A DNA stretch of 64,000 nt, taken from NCBI GenBank assembly GCA_951812755.1, contig OX638329.1:3356522-3420521 (forward strand), written 5' to 3'. This DNA comes from an uncultured Latescibacterota bacterium (GTDB taxonomy: Bacteria; Latescibacterota; UBA2968). The notes under the pieces are model-generated. The model made no database searches. It was not told the origin of the DNA and saw only the letters and a program-made list of their open reading frames with translations. Positions 8,945 to 18,516 of this stretch are shown here, one piece after another. Every line of letters starts with the position of its first letter. Positions within the stretch are counted from its first letter, which is position 1. Made by a program: the position numbers and the translations under genes.

Positions 8945-9679
8945 TCACAGCAGCTTTTCGCGTTCTATCATTCGCCTCAGAGCCAGAAAAATGAACAATA
9001 TACCCAGAATGGCAATGCCGGCGCGGTTTAAGACCACGCGATTTACCCACAGGCTGGTATCTAAATCTGAAGGCGGGTCAAATGGCTTGAGAAAAAGGTA
9101 ATACGATGTATCCTCAAATGTCTCGGTAGAAAGCAAAATCGCAATCAAAAGCCCAACAGCGAGCATACCAGCCGCATTGCCGCTCCGACACAATACAGAA
9201 AACAAAAATGTAGCTCCCACCATAAAAAAAGCGGGAATCCAGGCATTCAATCCCCCCAGAACATAGGGAAACTCCGCGAAAAAATAGTAGGAAATCGTAC
9301 TCATTGCCATCAGCGTGGCAAATAGCGCAGCACAGATCGACACAATTCTCACGGCCCACGTTGTGTAGTGGCTGATCGCCGTGCTGAACAGAATCTCAAG
9401 CGTATCCTTATCTCTCTCCCCCGACACCAGGTCCATCGTCAGATAAATTGCAAGCACTGTGCCCGGCACTTCAACCAATACATGGAGAGCTTGTTCGACC
9501 GAAAATCCTTCGCCCGGACGCCAGATTGCAATCGCATACAAAATTGCGTAATACGCCACAATTCCACCGAACATAAAAATCATTTTGCGGTGAAACACGA
9601 TTCTCATGCTCAGGCTGTGCATTTTCCCGACAAAGAAAAGCAACTCACGCCATGTTAGGCTGTTTGTATTCATCGCCAT
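8945..9679 (-). CDS. ABC-2-type transporter permease
   Basis: Membrane subunit of an ABC exporter, about 244 residues. Seen: six likely transmembrane segments (for example IVAYYAILYAIAIW, ILGILFIFLALR) and, between them, the LTMDLVSGERDKDTLEILFS stretch typical of ABC-2 permeases that pair with CcmA-like ATPases. The ATG at 9679 (MAMNTNSLTW) is preferred; the frame is open further upstream but that part overlaps the previous gene heavily. Even so it overlaps the end of the RND-ABC fusion gene by 35 bases, so translation is probably coupled. It is the last gene of the operon and the natural membrane partner of the ATPase domain carried by that fusion. Confidence 0.85.
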   Translation of the reverse strand: MAMNTNSLTWRELLFFVGKMHSLSMRIVFHRKMIFMFGGIVAYYAILYAIAIWRPGEGFSVEQALHVLVEVPGTVLAIYLTMDLVSGERDKDTLEILFSTAISHYTTWAVRIVSICAALFATLMAMSTISYYFFAEFPYVLGGLNAWIPAFFMVGATFLFSVLCRSGNAAGMLAVGLLIAILLSTETFEDTSYYLFLKPFDPPSDLDTSLWVNRVVLNRAGIAILGILFIFLALRRMIEREKLL

Positions 9680-12600
9680 GTCGCAAAAGATAGAGGTATG
9701 CATCTTCGAGAGTGGGCGTAACTGGATGTGCTTCTGGGATGGGATCAGTGGCGAGAAACCGCACCCGAATCCCATCGGGCACGCGCACATGTGTAATCAT
9801 ATCCAGATCGCGTTCCAGCGCATCAAAGCGTTGATCTGGTAGCAGGGCCTCCCAGACCTTATCGCGCGCTAAATCGCGCATTTCAATCGGGGTTCCCGTA
9901 TAAAGCAACTTACCGTGATTCAGCACGGCCAATTGGTTACAACTACCCGAAATATCTTCGACAATATGCGTGGAAAAAATAATGATTTTTTCCTGACTAA
10001 ATCGCGCCAGCAAATTTCTGAAACGGATCCGCTCGAGCGGATCCAATCCCGCTGTTGGCTCATCCACCACAATAATCTGTGGCAAGTGCAACAGGGTTTG
10101 TGCAATGCCCACGCGCTGTTTCATACCGCCGGAGAACGACCCAATTAGATCGTCGCGCCTATCCCACAAATTGACCTGCTCCAGACATTCTTGAACGCGC
10201 TTGCGTCGCGCTACCCCATCCTTAAATCCCTCTAAAAGCGCGCGGTATTCCAGATAATTATACGCAGACATGTGCAGATACAGGCCAAAGTGCTGCGGCA
10301 AATATCCAATCACCCCCTGCATATTCCGATGTGTAAGCGGTATTTTACCATTGGCGAGTACCGACCCGTAATTTGACGACAAAACTCGACATACAATCCG
10401 CATCAGCGTGGTCTTGCCCGCGCCATTGGGCCCCAAAAGCCCAAACATGCCGCGTGGTATATCGAGACTCACGCCGCCGAGAGCCTGGAATTGCGGGCGC
10501 GGAACGCCAATCAGGGGAACTGCGGCAGCGCCGCGGTACACAATACCTTTCACAGGGCCTAACCGCCCCGGTATATGCTCGGGATCAACGCGACCTCGTG
10601 AGACGCGGTTTGCCAAAAATCCGATGATGCGATAGAGCAAGTAGATCGCAGAAGTGGCTATGGTCAAAGATATAAGTTCCAGACGCCAGTGGATAAAGGC
10701 GACAAAGGCCAGCGGCAAAATCAATTGGGCGATTTGCGATATCCACCTGTTCTCAATCTGAAAATCGCGCAAAGCAGCCGCGCATAGCACGAGATGATGT
10801 ACGAGGCTCCATATAGCAAGCGCGGTCAAAAATATCCAGGATCCCTGTTCAAAATAGGTTTCCAAATAGATCAAAAGTGCCAGAAGTGGTAATTTCCACC
10901 ACAAACTGTCCTTAATCGCCTTTTTATCTGTCAATACCTGCCCGCGCTCTAAAAGGCGCTGATTGCGCCGCTTGAAGCGATCCCATTCTCGCTTAAACTG
11001 CCCCGGCGCACCGTAAATTTTTGTCAGGTTGCGAATTTCGAGATATTCAATATTGCCGATCTCTGCGAGAGAAGCCATACGCGCGCGATAAATGCGTTGC
11101 ACTATCCAGACTGCGCCCATACACAACATCCACGCCGGCAATGCCAAAAGACAAGTCCAGAACAAACTCTGGTAATAATCGTCAACCCAATACGTCACTC
11201 CCGCAGCGGCTGCCGTCCCCAATACAATCCCGAACCAGCCAATATCCGCCAGCCAGGCCTTGATCTGGTCAATCCCCATGTACATCACGGGAATAAATAC
11301 GAGGGTGGAAACCGTTGAAACCGCCAGCCCTCCGATTACCACAATCGCAAAGGGCGGCCAAATTTCGTAATCGCCGCCAAACGTGAGTGCCAGGGGCAAC
11401 ATGCCCAAAATGGTGGTTGCCGAAGTCATTAAAACAGGGCGAACGCGCGACCGACTCGCCGCGAGCACCGCGCGTTCTCGCCTGAACCTGCGGCGGCGAA
11501 GAGTTTCGATCGCGTCAATCAGCACGATCCCGTTGTTGACGGCAATACCGCTCAAAACAATAAGCCCCAACAGTGCCATTGGTGCTTCGCTCGAAGTCAA
11601 TCCCGTACCCGATAAGACCAGTGCCCAGCACGATCCAATAATTGCCGCGGGCCACGTACACAGAATAATCAAAGGTGCAGAAAGCGATTCAAACAAAGAG
11701 GCCAAAATCATAAAAATGAGCAGTGCAGCAATGCCCATCATCCAGTAATAAATCGTCTCTTCCTCTGCCTCGATCATTTCGATACTATACCCTTCGGGCA
11801 GCACCATTTCAGATACCACAGCTTGCACATAAGCGCGGGAGGCTTCCAGCAGTGGTTGAGACTGCAAAATTTCGTCGGCGTAGCGATAGGACACAATTAC
11901 GCGCCGCGATTGATTGGTGCGCAAAATCATGCTCCTGCCCTGATCCCGGCGCACATGCGAGACTTCCACAAGAGGGATGTACGTCCCCCCCGCACCCAGA
12001 ATCGGCGTCTGTCTCAAACCCGCAATCCCCTCCCCCTCTTCTTCGGGGTCTTCAACATTGCGAATATCAATCGGGATTTCAGTGCCTTCGGGTGTGAGAA
12101 ATGAAATATTGGACCGCGCACCGCGCGGATTGGCGTCGGATACGGCATTGAGCACCTGGCGCACCTGCAATCGCCGGTCAAACATCACTTCTTCATTGGG
12201 CAAAACATGTACTTCAGATGCGCCGCGTTCTGCATCGGCCTGCACGCTATTGGGATCGAGTTCCTCCAGTTCCTCGAGGCGATAGACCAGATCGTCGGCA
12301 AGCATTTGAAGCACTGTAAAATCATAGCCGCGAATTACAGCCATTTCCGAAGGCGCGCCACCTTCCAGGTTGAATCCACCAGAGGCCTGGCGGGTGCCCC
12401 GAATACCTCCGCCTCCCCCGCCTCCCCCGCGGCCACCACCACCTCCCCTGCCCGTGCGTGCGATGGCCTCATAACTCACAATCGCATTTTGGACATCACC
12501 GAATGACTCTTCGAGATTTTCCTTGATGAGATCGATAGAAATCTGGTCGGGGCGTTCGGATAAGGGCAAAAGTTCCACATTGATACTCGCCTGGGTTTCG

Positions 12601-14372
12601 CTAATACTGGTCGTAAAGCGATCTATACCTTTGAGATCTCGCACAGCACTTTCAATTTCGCCAACAACAGCATCGAGAGCTTCAATAGTCGTGCCTTCGG
12701 GCATGCTGATATAGACGGTAAAACGGCTTTCTTCCTGGCGAATATCCTGTTGTAGCATAAAGAAAAAAGAAATGATCAGCGTGATGACAAGCGCGCCGGC
12801 AATACCCAGTGACACTCTGATTCTGTGGCGCAAGCCCGCTTTGAGACACACAGTGTACATCTCGATCAATACGCCTGTTCCCGTTGGTGGCCGAGATGTG
12901 AGAGAAAGGGTTTTCGACGCGAGGGCAGGCACGAGTGTGAGGGCTACGAGAAGAGAGGCAAGCAGCGGAAATACCATGGACAGCGCGAGTTCCCGCAGGA
13001 TATCCTGAAAGTCACTTTGAATAAAAACTACGGGGACAAAAATCGTAATCGTAGTCGCGGTTGCCGCAACAACGGCGCGTGCGACCTCATCGGTTCCGGC
13101 TTTTGCGGCTTCTTTGGGAGATTTGCCCTGTTCAAAATGCTTGAAGATATTTTCCATGACCACGATGCCATTGTCCATCAACATGCCAACTGCAAGCGCG
13201 AGGCCACACAGCGAGAGCACATTCAAACTGAGATCCCACATATACATCAGATTAAATGTGAGCAGCAAAGAACACGGAATGGCGAGGAGCAAAACAGCGA
13301 CAAAGCGCAAATTTCTCAAAAATAAGAACAAAACAAAAAGCCCGAGCAATCCCCCGACAACAGCGGCCCGTTTGAGGAAATTGAGAGCTTCGTTCATAAT
13401 CTCTGCCTGATTTTGGCTGATCACGAGCTGGATATTTTCATAGGCGAGATCGCCGTTGACGCGTTCGATGGCACCTTCGAGTTCTTCTGCAAGTTCGATG
13501 AGATTGGCTTCATCGTCTTTTTGAATGCGAATGCCAACGGCGGCTTTGCCATTGATGCGCTGCAGGTCTGTGCGTTCCTGCAGGCCATATCGGATTTGGG
13601 CAATGTCGCCCAGGTGCAGGGGCAATTCGGGTTTGATAACTACTCTGCGGATTTGCACGAGGTCTGTAAATTGGCCCTTAATGCTAACCGCATAAGCCTG
13701 GTCGCCATCGTACACCCGCCCGAGATATTGCCGCCGCGTATTAAAAGCATTGATGCGATTGCGAACATCAGACATCGAAAGCTGGTGCGCTTGCAACATC
13801 AATGGATCGACAATAATTTCAATAGCCGTTCTTTGTCCGCCCAGAACCTGCGCGTTGACAACACCATCAACCGCTTCCAATTCCGGCCTGATTTTCTCCT
13901 CGGCAAATTCCCGCAACCAGTTTATATCGCCCTCGCCCAATACGTGAATTTGCATCACCGTGGCACTCAGATCAGAGGAATCAAAGCGCTGTATGTTGAC
14001 CCGCGTTCTTTCGGGCAAAAGCGGTTGCAGGCGCGTGATGCGGCTTTCGAGCTGCAACAGGGCGAATTTCATATCCGTATTGGGCGCGTAGGAAATGCGT
14101 ACCCCGCCATTGTTCTGGCGCGAAAAGGACTCATACGCTTCAATACCTTCGAGCTTGCCCACCTCTCTCTCGACGGGCATCACCAATTCCCGCTCGACCT
14201 GTTCGGGCGAATAGCCCTGCTGAGTGACTGCGACAAAGACCTCCGGGCGGACGAGTTCGGGAAATATCTGAACGGGCAATCGGTCCAGTGAAATCGCGCC
14301 TAAAATAGCCAGACCAAGAAAAAACATGGCTGTGGTCACGGGCCGCCGAACGGCAATACCAGCAAGTGTCAC
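9645..14372 (-). CDS. RND efflux pump fused to a membrane-interrupted ABC ATPase
   Basis: 1575 residues; a normal RND pump has about 1030. Seen: residues 1 to about 1030 are a complete HAE/AcrB-like RND subunit (IAVRRPVTTAMFFLGLAILG at the first helix; helix-4 motif VGMLMDNGIVVMEN; late motif SGIAVNNGIVLIDAI), with a polyglycine loop at about 639-660 in the second periplasmic region. Two further hydrophobic helices follow, then YLEIRNLTKIYG near residue 1108, the usual first strand of an ABC ATPase. About 165 extra residues with four likely membrane helices come next, and only then FQALGGVSLDI, Walker A GPNGAGKTT (about 1314), signature SFSGGMKQR (about 1411), Walker B IIVVDEPTAGLD (about 1432) and H-loop STHIVED. 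Normally strand and Walker A are some 30 residues apart. The start is GTG, overlapping the preceding stop by four bases, with GGAGG upstream. Known: RND pumps are driven by protons. Inference: this subunit may couple ATP use to an RND assembly. Confidence 0.88.
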   Translation of the reverse strand: MTLAGIAVRRPVTTAMFFLGLAILGAISLDRLPVQIFPELVRPEVFVAVTQQGYSPEQVERELVMPVEREVGKLEGIEAYESFSRQNNGGVRISYAPNTDMKFALLQLESRITRLQPLLPERTRVNIQRFDSSDLSATVMQIHVLGEGDINWLREFAEEKIRPELEAVDGVVNAQVLGGQRTAIEIIVDPLMLQAHQLSMSDVRNRINAFNTRRQYLGRVYDGDQAYAVSIKGQFTDLVQIRRVVIKPELPLHLGDIAQIRYGLQERTDLQRINGKAAVGIRIQKDDEANLIELAEELEGAIERVNGDLAYENIQLVISQNQAEIMNEALNFLKRAAVVGGLLGLFVLFLFLRNLRFVAVLLLAIPCSLLLTFNLMYMWDLSLNVLSLCGLALAVGMLMDNGIVVMENIFKHFEQGKSPKEAAKAGTDEVARAVVAATATTITIFVPVVFIQSDFQDILRELALSMVFPLLASLLVALTLVPALASKTLSLTSRPPTGTGVLIEMYTVCLKAGLRHRIRVSLGIAGALVITLIISFFFMLQQDIRQEESRFTVYISMPEGTTIEALDAVVGEIESAVRDLKGIDRFTTSISETQASINVELLPLSERPDQISIDLIKENLEESFGDVQNAIVSYEAIARTGRGGGGGRGGGGGGGGIRGTRQASGGFNLEGGAPSEMAVIRGYDFTVLQMLADDLVYRLEELEELDPNSVQADAERGASEVHVLPNEEVMFDRRLQVRQVLNAVSDANPRGARSNISFLTPEGTEIPIDIRNVEDPEEEGEGIAGLRQTPILGAGGTYIPLVEVSHVRRDQGRSMILRTNQSRRVIVSYRYADEILQSQPLLEASRAYVQAVVSEMVLPEGYSIEMIEAEEETIYYWMMGIAALLIFMILASLFESLSAPLIILCTWPAAIIGSCWALVLSGTGLTSSEAPMALLGLIVLSGIAVNNGIVLIDAIETLRRRRFRRERAVLAASRSRVRPVLMTSATTILGMLPLALTFGGDYEIWPPFAIVVIGGLAVSTVSTLVFIPVMYMGIDQIKAWLADIGWFGIVLGTAAAAGVTYWVDDYYQSLFWTCLLALPAWMLCMGAVWIVQRIYRARMASLAEIGNIEYLEIRNLTKIYGAPGQFKREWDRFKRRNQRLLERGQVLTDKKAIKDSLWWKLPLLALLIYLETYFEQGSWIFLTALAIWSLVHHLVLCAAALRDFQIENRWISQIAQLILPLAFVAFIHWRLELISLTIATSAIYLLYRIIGFLANRVSRGRVDPEHIPGRLGPVKGIVYRGAAAVPLIGVPRPQFQALGGVSLDIPRGMFGLLGPNGAGKTTLMRIVCRVLSSNYGSVLANGKIPLTHRNMQGVIGYLPQHFGLYLHMSAYNYLEYRALLEGFKDGVARRKRVQECLEQVNLWDRRDDLIGSFSGGMKQRVGIAQTLLHLPQIIVVDEPTAGLDPLERIRFRNLLARFSQEKIIIFSTHIVEDISGSCNQLAVLNHGKLLYTGTPIEMRDLARDKVWEALLPDQRFDALERDLDMITHVRVPDGIRVRFLATDPIPEAHPVTPTLEDAYLYLLRHGDEYKQPNMA

Positions 14373-17300
14373 GCGGATTTCCTCCGGAGTCGATCAATCA
14401 GTTCATACATGGTGGGTATCACGAGTAAGGTCATCAATGTCGATGTCACCAATCCGGCAATGACGGCAATAGCCATAGGTGCGCGCAATTTTGCCCCCTC
14501 GCCAAAGCCGATTGCCATGGGCAGCAGAGCGAGAATGGTCGTCGCACTCGTCATCATAATGGGACGCAAGCGGTCCTGCCCGCCCTGGAGGACCGCATCT
14601 CGCAATGTCATGCCAGCTTGTCTGAGCTGGTTGATGCGATCCACGAGAATGATCGCATCGTTGACCGCAATACCGCCCAGCATAATGATGCCGATATAGG
14701 CCATCACACTGAGGGGTTCGCCCAAAATATAGAATCCAAATATCACGCCGACGCCGGCTAATGGAACGGAAAACATTACAGTGAACGGATGGAGCGTGGA
14801 TTCAAATAGCGATGCCATAACCATATAGACCAGCACAATTGAAAGCAGGAGTGCGAATTTGAGACTTTCAAATGACGCTGCGCGTTCGCGCTCTTCTCCG
14901 CCAATTTCAACGCGATACCCCGACGGCACAACCATTTCCTGCATGGTAGCGCGCACGTCGGCAATAGATTCACTTAAAATGCGCCCTTCTGTGAGATACC
15001 CTGTAATGCGCCCCACGCGACGCTGATCTTCTCTCAAAATTTCGCGGGGACCTTCAATAATATTGAGCTCGGCGATATCTCCCAATGTCAGGATCGCGCC
15101 GTCTGATCCCTCGATTTGTATGGTGTGGAGTTCGCGCAGATCGACATCTCGATATTTTACCCGGATATCCCTTGTACGCTGGTCCTTAGACAGTTCGCCG
15201 GCAACTTCACCCGACAGTTGTCTTTCCAATGTGCGGCTGATGGTCTGCGTGGTCAGTCCGAATGCCGCCGCCACCTCATCGCGAATTGCCAGATCGACTT
15301 CTGGCTGCCCGCCCTGAAAACTCGTGCGCACATTGTACACCGAAGGCAGGTCCTCAATCCTCACTTGAAGCTCTTTGGTGATACGCGCCAAAATATCGAG
15401 ATTTTCCCCGGACACTTCGACCTGAATGGGCGCTTCTTGCCCCCCCATCACGCCTTCAAGCGCGGTTTCGTGTAGCTTGTATTTCACCTCGATATCGGGC
15501 ATGGCACTCAAAATGGGATCCAGATCGCGCACCAATTCGCTGACGCTGCGCGACCGCTGTGTCTCTAAAGCCACCGATAGGGTCGCGCGATTGGGACCCG
15601 TCGGTTCGCCTCCGCTCGATACCAGAGCGGGATTGAGGCCGGTCAGCGCGTACACATGAGCCACATCGCTTCCGCCAACGCTTTCGACAATCTCTTTGGC
15701 GTGCAGGGCAACCTGATCGCTCAGTTCCACACGCGAGCCTTCGGGCAATGTGAGGTCAATTTGGAATAGCCCCTGATCTTCGCGCGGGATAAATTCAGTC
15801 TGCAACTCGCGGGCAATATATCCAGTTCCACCCAGAATGAGCAGCACGACGACGAGCAGGATGGGTTTGCGGTTCAAAATACCATTGAGAAAACGATAGT
15901 ATTTATCTGACCGAACAGTCGTTTTGTGCGTGGTATTCATCCGCCTAAAAATGCGCGATGTCAGCATCGGAATCGTCGTCATTGCCACAACCAGAGATGA
16001 CAGCAGCGAAAATGCAACAGTCCACGCCTGATCCACAAAGAGTTTGCCTGCCAGCCCCTGCAAATAGACAATGGGCAAAAAAACAGCCACTGTCGTCAGC
16101 GTTGAGGCAAGAATTGCCACGCCGACTTCAGAGGCTCCTCGGCTCGATGCTGTGCGTGCATCCTCGCCGCTTTCCATATGCCGGTAAATATTCTCTATGA
16201 CCACAATAGCATTGTCAACGAGCATGCCCGCGCCCAGAGCTAATCCGCCCAGCGTCATAATATTTAGGGACAGTCCTTCAAAGTACATAAGTGTGAATGT
16301 CGCCAATACGGAAATGGGAATCGCCAACCCTATCACCAGCGTTACTGTCCAACTCCGCAACGCGATCAAAAGCACGAGAATGGCCAAAAACGCCCCGTGG
16401 ATGGCAGATGTTTCGACTTCTCCTATGGCGTCTTCGACAAATCGCGCCTGGTTTTCGACGGTTGTGAAGTGCATGCCGCTCAGGTCCGCTTCGATATCGT
16501 CTATCGCATCCAATACCGTATTGACCACGGCGACTGTGTTGCTACCGGCTTCTTTGTAAATGGCGAGGCCAACGCATTCTCGTCCATCGAGGCGCACGAT
16601 GGTTTCTCGCTCTTGATATTCCAGATCAACCGTGCCCACATCGCGCACGCGCACCGGAACCCGGTCTCCAGAAACCACACCCCCTGCCCCGCGCTTTTCT
16701 CCCACAATGACTTCCCGCACATCGTTGATATCATTTAAGCGACCGAGGGCTTTGACCGTATATGACTGCTGGTTTTCTCTGAGCGTGCCTCCGGATACAT
16801 CGGCATTGGCCTGTGCGATGCGATTGATGACCGCATCGGGTGAAAGCCCAAACGCTTCGAGCAAATAGGGATCGAGCGAAACGCGCACTTCCTTTTCTGC
16901 CCCCCCTTCCACTTCGGCAGACGCCACGCCATCGAGGGCTTCCAATTTCGGTTTGATCAGCAATTCTACCGTGCCTACCAGTGCATCGAGTTCAGTGTTT
17001 TCGTCGGCTGTAATCGCTATTCGCATCACCGCAAGTGCGAGCGGGTCTTCTCGCGTCACATCCAACTGCGACACATCTTCATTTGCCGCATAGCGCCCCA
17101 CTCTTTTTTGCACGTCGAGCAACCCGTAATCCATGTCCGCATCCCAGGCAAATTCCGCAATGACTACGGCTTGTCCAGAGCGGGTAATAGAATAGACGCG
17201 CTTGACGCCGTTAATCGTGCTCACATCGCGTTCGAGGCGGCGCGTATAGCTTTCTTCAATCTCGACAGGCGATTTGCCCGGTGCAGTTAAGTCGATGGTG

Positions 17301-17434
17301 ACGACAGGTGTTTGCAAATCGGGTAGGAGATCTGTACCCAAACCATCCAGTGATATCCAGCCGAGCAAAACCACCGCGAGGGTTGCCATAGCAATTGTCA
17401 CGGGATATCGCGTTGAAAATTCCGGCAAATTCAT
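14369..17434 (-). CDS. RND efflux transporter permease
   Basis: Inner-membrane proton-driven exporter subunit, 1021 residues, normal for the HAE/AcrB group. Seen: first helix region STRYPVTIAMATLAVVLLGW, large periplasmic porter domains, helix-4 motif LVDNAIVVIENIYRHME in which the first of the two usual Asp residues is kept and the second is Asn, and the second half repeat LGGIAVNDAIILVDRINQLR followed by the MTSATTILALLPMAIG helix. The start ATG overlaps the adaptor stop by four bases (ATGA), and its own stop overlaps the next RND gene. Two different RND subunits encoded in tandem suggest a heteromeric trimer, as known for MdtBC; that is inference here. Confidence 0.95.
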   Translation of the reverse strand: MNLPEFSTRYPVTIAMATLAVVLLGWISLDGLGTDLLPDLQTPVVTIDLTAPGKSPVEIEESYTRRLERDVSTINGVKRVYSITRSGQAVVIAEFAWDADMDYGLLDVQKRVGRYAANEDVSQLDVTREDPLALAVMRIAITADENTELDALVGTVELLIKPKLEALDGVASAEVEGGAEKEVRVSLDPYLLEAFGLSPDAVINRIAQANADVSGGTLRENQQSYTVKALGRLNDINDVREVIVGEKRGAGGVVSGDRVPVRVRDVGTVDLEYQERETIVRLDGRECVGLAIYKEAGSNTVAVVNTVLDAIDDIEADLSGMHFTTVENQARFVEDAIGEVETSAIHGAFLAILVLLIALRSWTVTLVIGLAIPISVLATFTLMYFEGLSLNIMTLGGLALGAGMLVDNAIVVIENIYRHMESGEDARTASSRGASEVGVAILASTLTTVAVFLPIVYLQGLAGKLFVDQAWTVAFSLLSSLVVAMTTIPMLTSRIFRRMNTTHKTTVRSDKYYRFLNGILNRKPILLVVVLLILGGTGYIARELQTEFIPREDQGLFQIDLTLPEGSRVELSDQVALHAKEIVESVGGSDVAHVYALTGLNPALVSSGGEPTGPNRATLSVALETQRSRSVSELVRDLDPILSAMPDIEVKYKLHETALEGVMGGQEAPIQVEVSGENLDILARITKELQVRIEDLPSVYNVRTSFQGGQPEVDLAIRDEVAAAFGLTTQTISRTLERQLSGEVAGELSKDQRTRDIRVKYRDVDLRELHTIQIEGSDGAILTLGDIAELNIIEGPREILREDQRRVGRITGYLTEGRILSESIADVRATMQEMVVPSGYRVEIGGEERERAASFESLKFALLLSIVLVYMVMASLFESTLHPFTVMFSVPLAGVGVIFGFYILGEPLSVMAYIGIIMLGGIAVNDAIILVDRINQLRQAGMTLRDAVLQGGQDRLRPIMMTSATTILALLPMAIGFGEGAKLRAPMAIAVIAGLVTSTLMTLLVIPTMYELIDRLRRKSA

Positions 17435-18498
17435 CGTCCGTCTCCCGTGACCCGCACCCGGGTGCGCGGCCTCAGTGTTTCGTAATTGCTCGTGATCAAC
17501 TGGTCTCCCGGTTCAAGTCCAATTACAATTTCCACGCGATCTCGGTCTTCCAGGCCGGTTTCTACTTCGCGTTGTTGTGCACGGCCTTCTTCTTCGACAA
17601 AAACAACCTTCTGATTCCGCCGCCGCAAAACGAGATTGCGCGCAATAAGTACGACATTTTGTCGCGATTCCGTGACTATTTCTGTTTTGACAAACATACC
17701 CGCTCGCAAAAGCAAGTCGGGATTATCGACCATCCCGACGACCTGAACTGTGCGCGTGACGGGATCGATAGCCGGATCCATCTCGACAATTTCACCTTCA
17801 AAAACTTCTTCGGGCAAAGCGTAATTGCTCACGCGGATGCCCTGGCCCAATTTCACATTGATAATCTGGGCATTGGGAATTTTCAAATCGACAAATAACT
17901 GTGAATAATCCATAATTTTTGCGATTGTGGTATTCGGAGTCACCAGCGTTCCCTGCGTAATATCCGCGAGTTCCGACAGCACGCCCTGAATAGGTGTCAA
18001 GAGCTTAGTTTTATCGATCTTGATGAGGGCATCCTGATAATTGGCTTCTGCATCGGCCCATGCTCTACGCGCACTTTCAACGGCCATTTCCGTTGCCAGT
18101 TGTCGGCTAAACAGAGTTTCCTGCTCCTTTAGCGTTCGCTTGGCTGTTTCAACCGCGAGTTTGCGCGCTTCCACTCGTGCGCCAACAACCCATTCATCGC
18201 TGTCGAGCCTGGCTATAGTCTGCCCCCTTCTAACCTCCGACCCCTTGGCGAGCAAGCGGTTATTACTCCCCTTGCTCCAGTACAGACTCCCCCGAATCTC
18301 AGTCGTGATCTGGGCTTCGCGCACTGGTCTGAGAGTTCCGGTAGCTGTCACAATAGATTCAATTGTTCCCGTCTCTACGGATTGAACAGTAACGGGAACT
18401 GTCAGATCAACGGTGCGCTGTTCTGCCTGTTGATCACAGGCGACTATCCCACAAAGGATAATTACCAACAGAAATTTTGAGCAAAAATCAAACTTCAC
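17431..18498 (-). CDS. RND periplasmic adaptor (membrane fusion) lipoprotein
   Basis: Links RND pumps in the inner membrane to an outer-membrane channel. Seen: lipoprotein signal peptide with lipobox region ILCGIVAC, then the beta-barrel/lipoyl half (TGTLRPVREAQITTEIRG), a helical hairpin around the middle (AVETAKRTLKEQETLFSRQL), the second lipoyl half and the membrane-proximal domain ending LRPRTRVRVTGDGR. The GTG at 18498 is chosen as the start: GGAGG lies seven bases upstream of it, while the ATG two codons earlier abuts the ribosome site. Protein about 355 residues. It precedes the two RND genes with 4-base overlap. No TolC-like gene is present in the window. Confidence 0.93.
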   Translation of the reverse strand: MKFDFCSKFLLVIILCGIVACDQQAEQRTVDLTVPVTVQSVETGTIESIVTATGTLRPVREAQITTEIRGSLYWSKGSNNRLLAKGSEVRRGQTIARLDSDEWVVGARVEARKLAVETAKRTLKEQETLFSRQLATEMAVESARRAWADAEANYQDALIKIDKTKLLTPIQGVLSELADITQGTLVTPNTTIAKIMDYSQLFVDLKIPNAQIINVKLGQGIRVSNYALPEEVFEGEIVEMDPAIDPVTRTVQVVGMVDNPDLLLRAGMFVKTEIVTESRQNVVLIARNLVLRRRNQKVVFVEEEGRAQQREVETGLEDRDRVEIVIGLEPGDQLITSNYETLRPRTRVRVTGDGR

Positions 18499-18516
18499 AT
18501 CCATACCTCCGTTAAA

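Noticed and set aside
13413-14291. Plus-strand 292-codon frame opposite the RND gene
   Set aside because: Mirror of RND codon usage on the other strand; no ribosome site.
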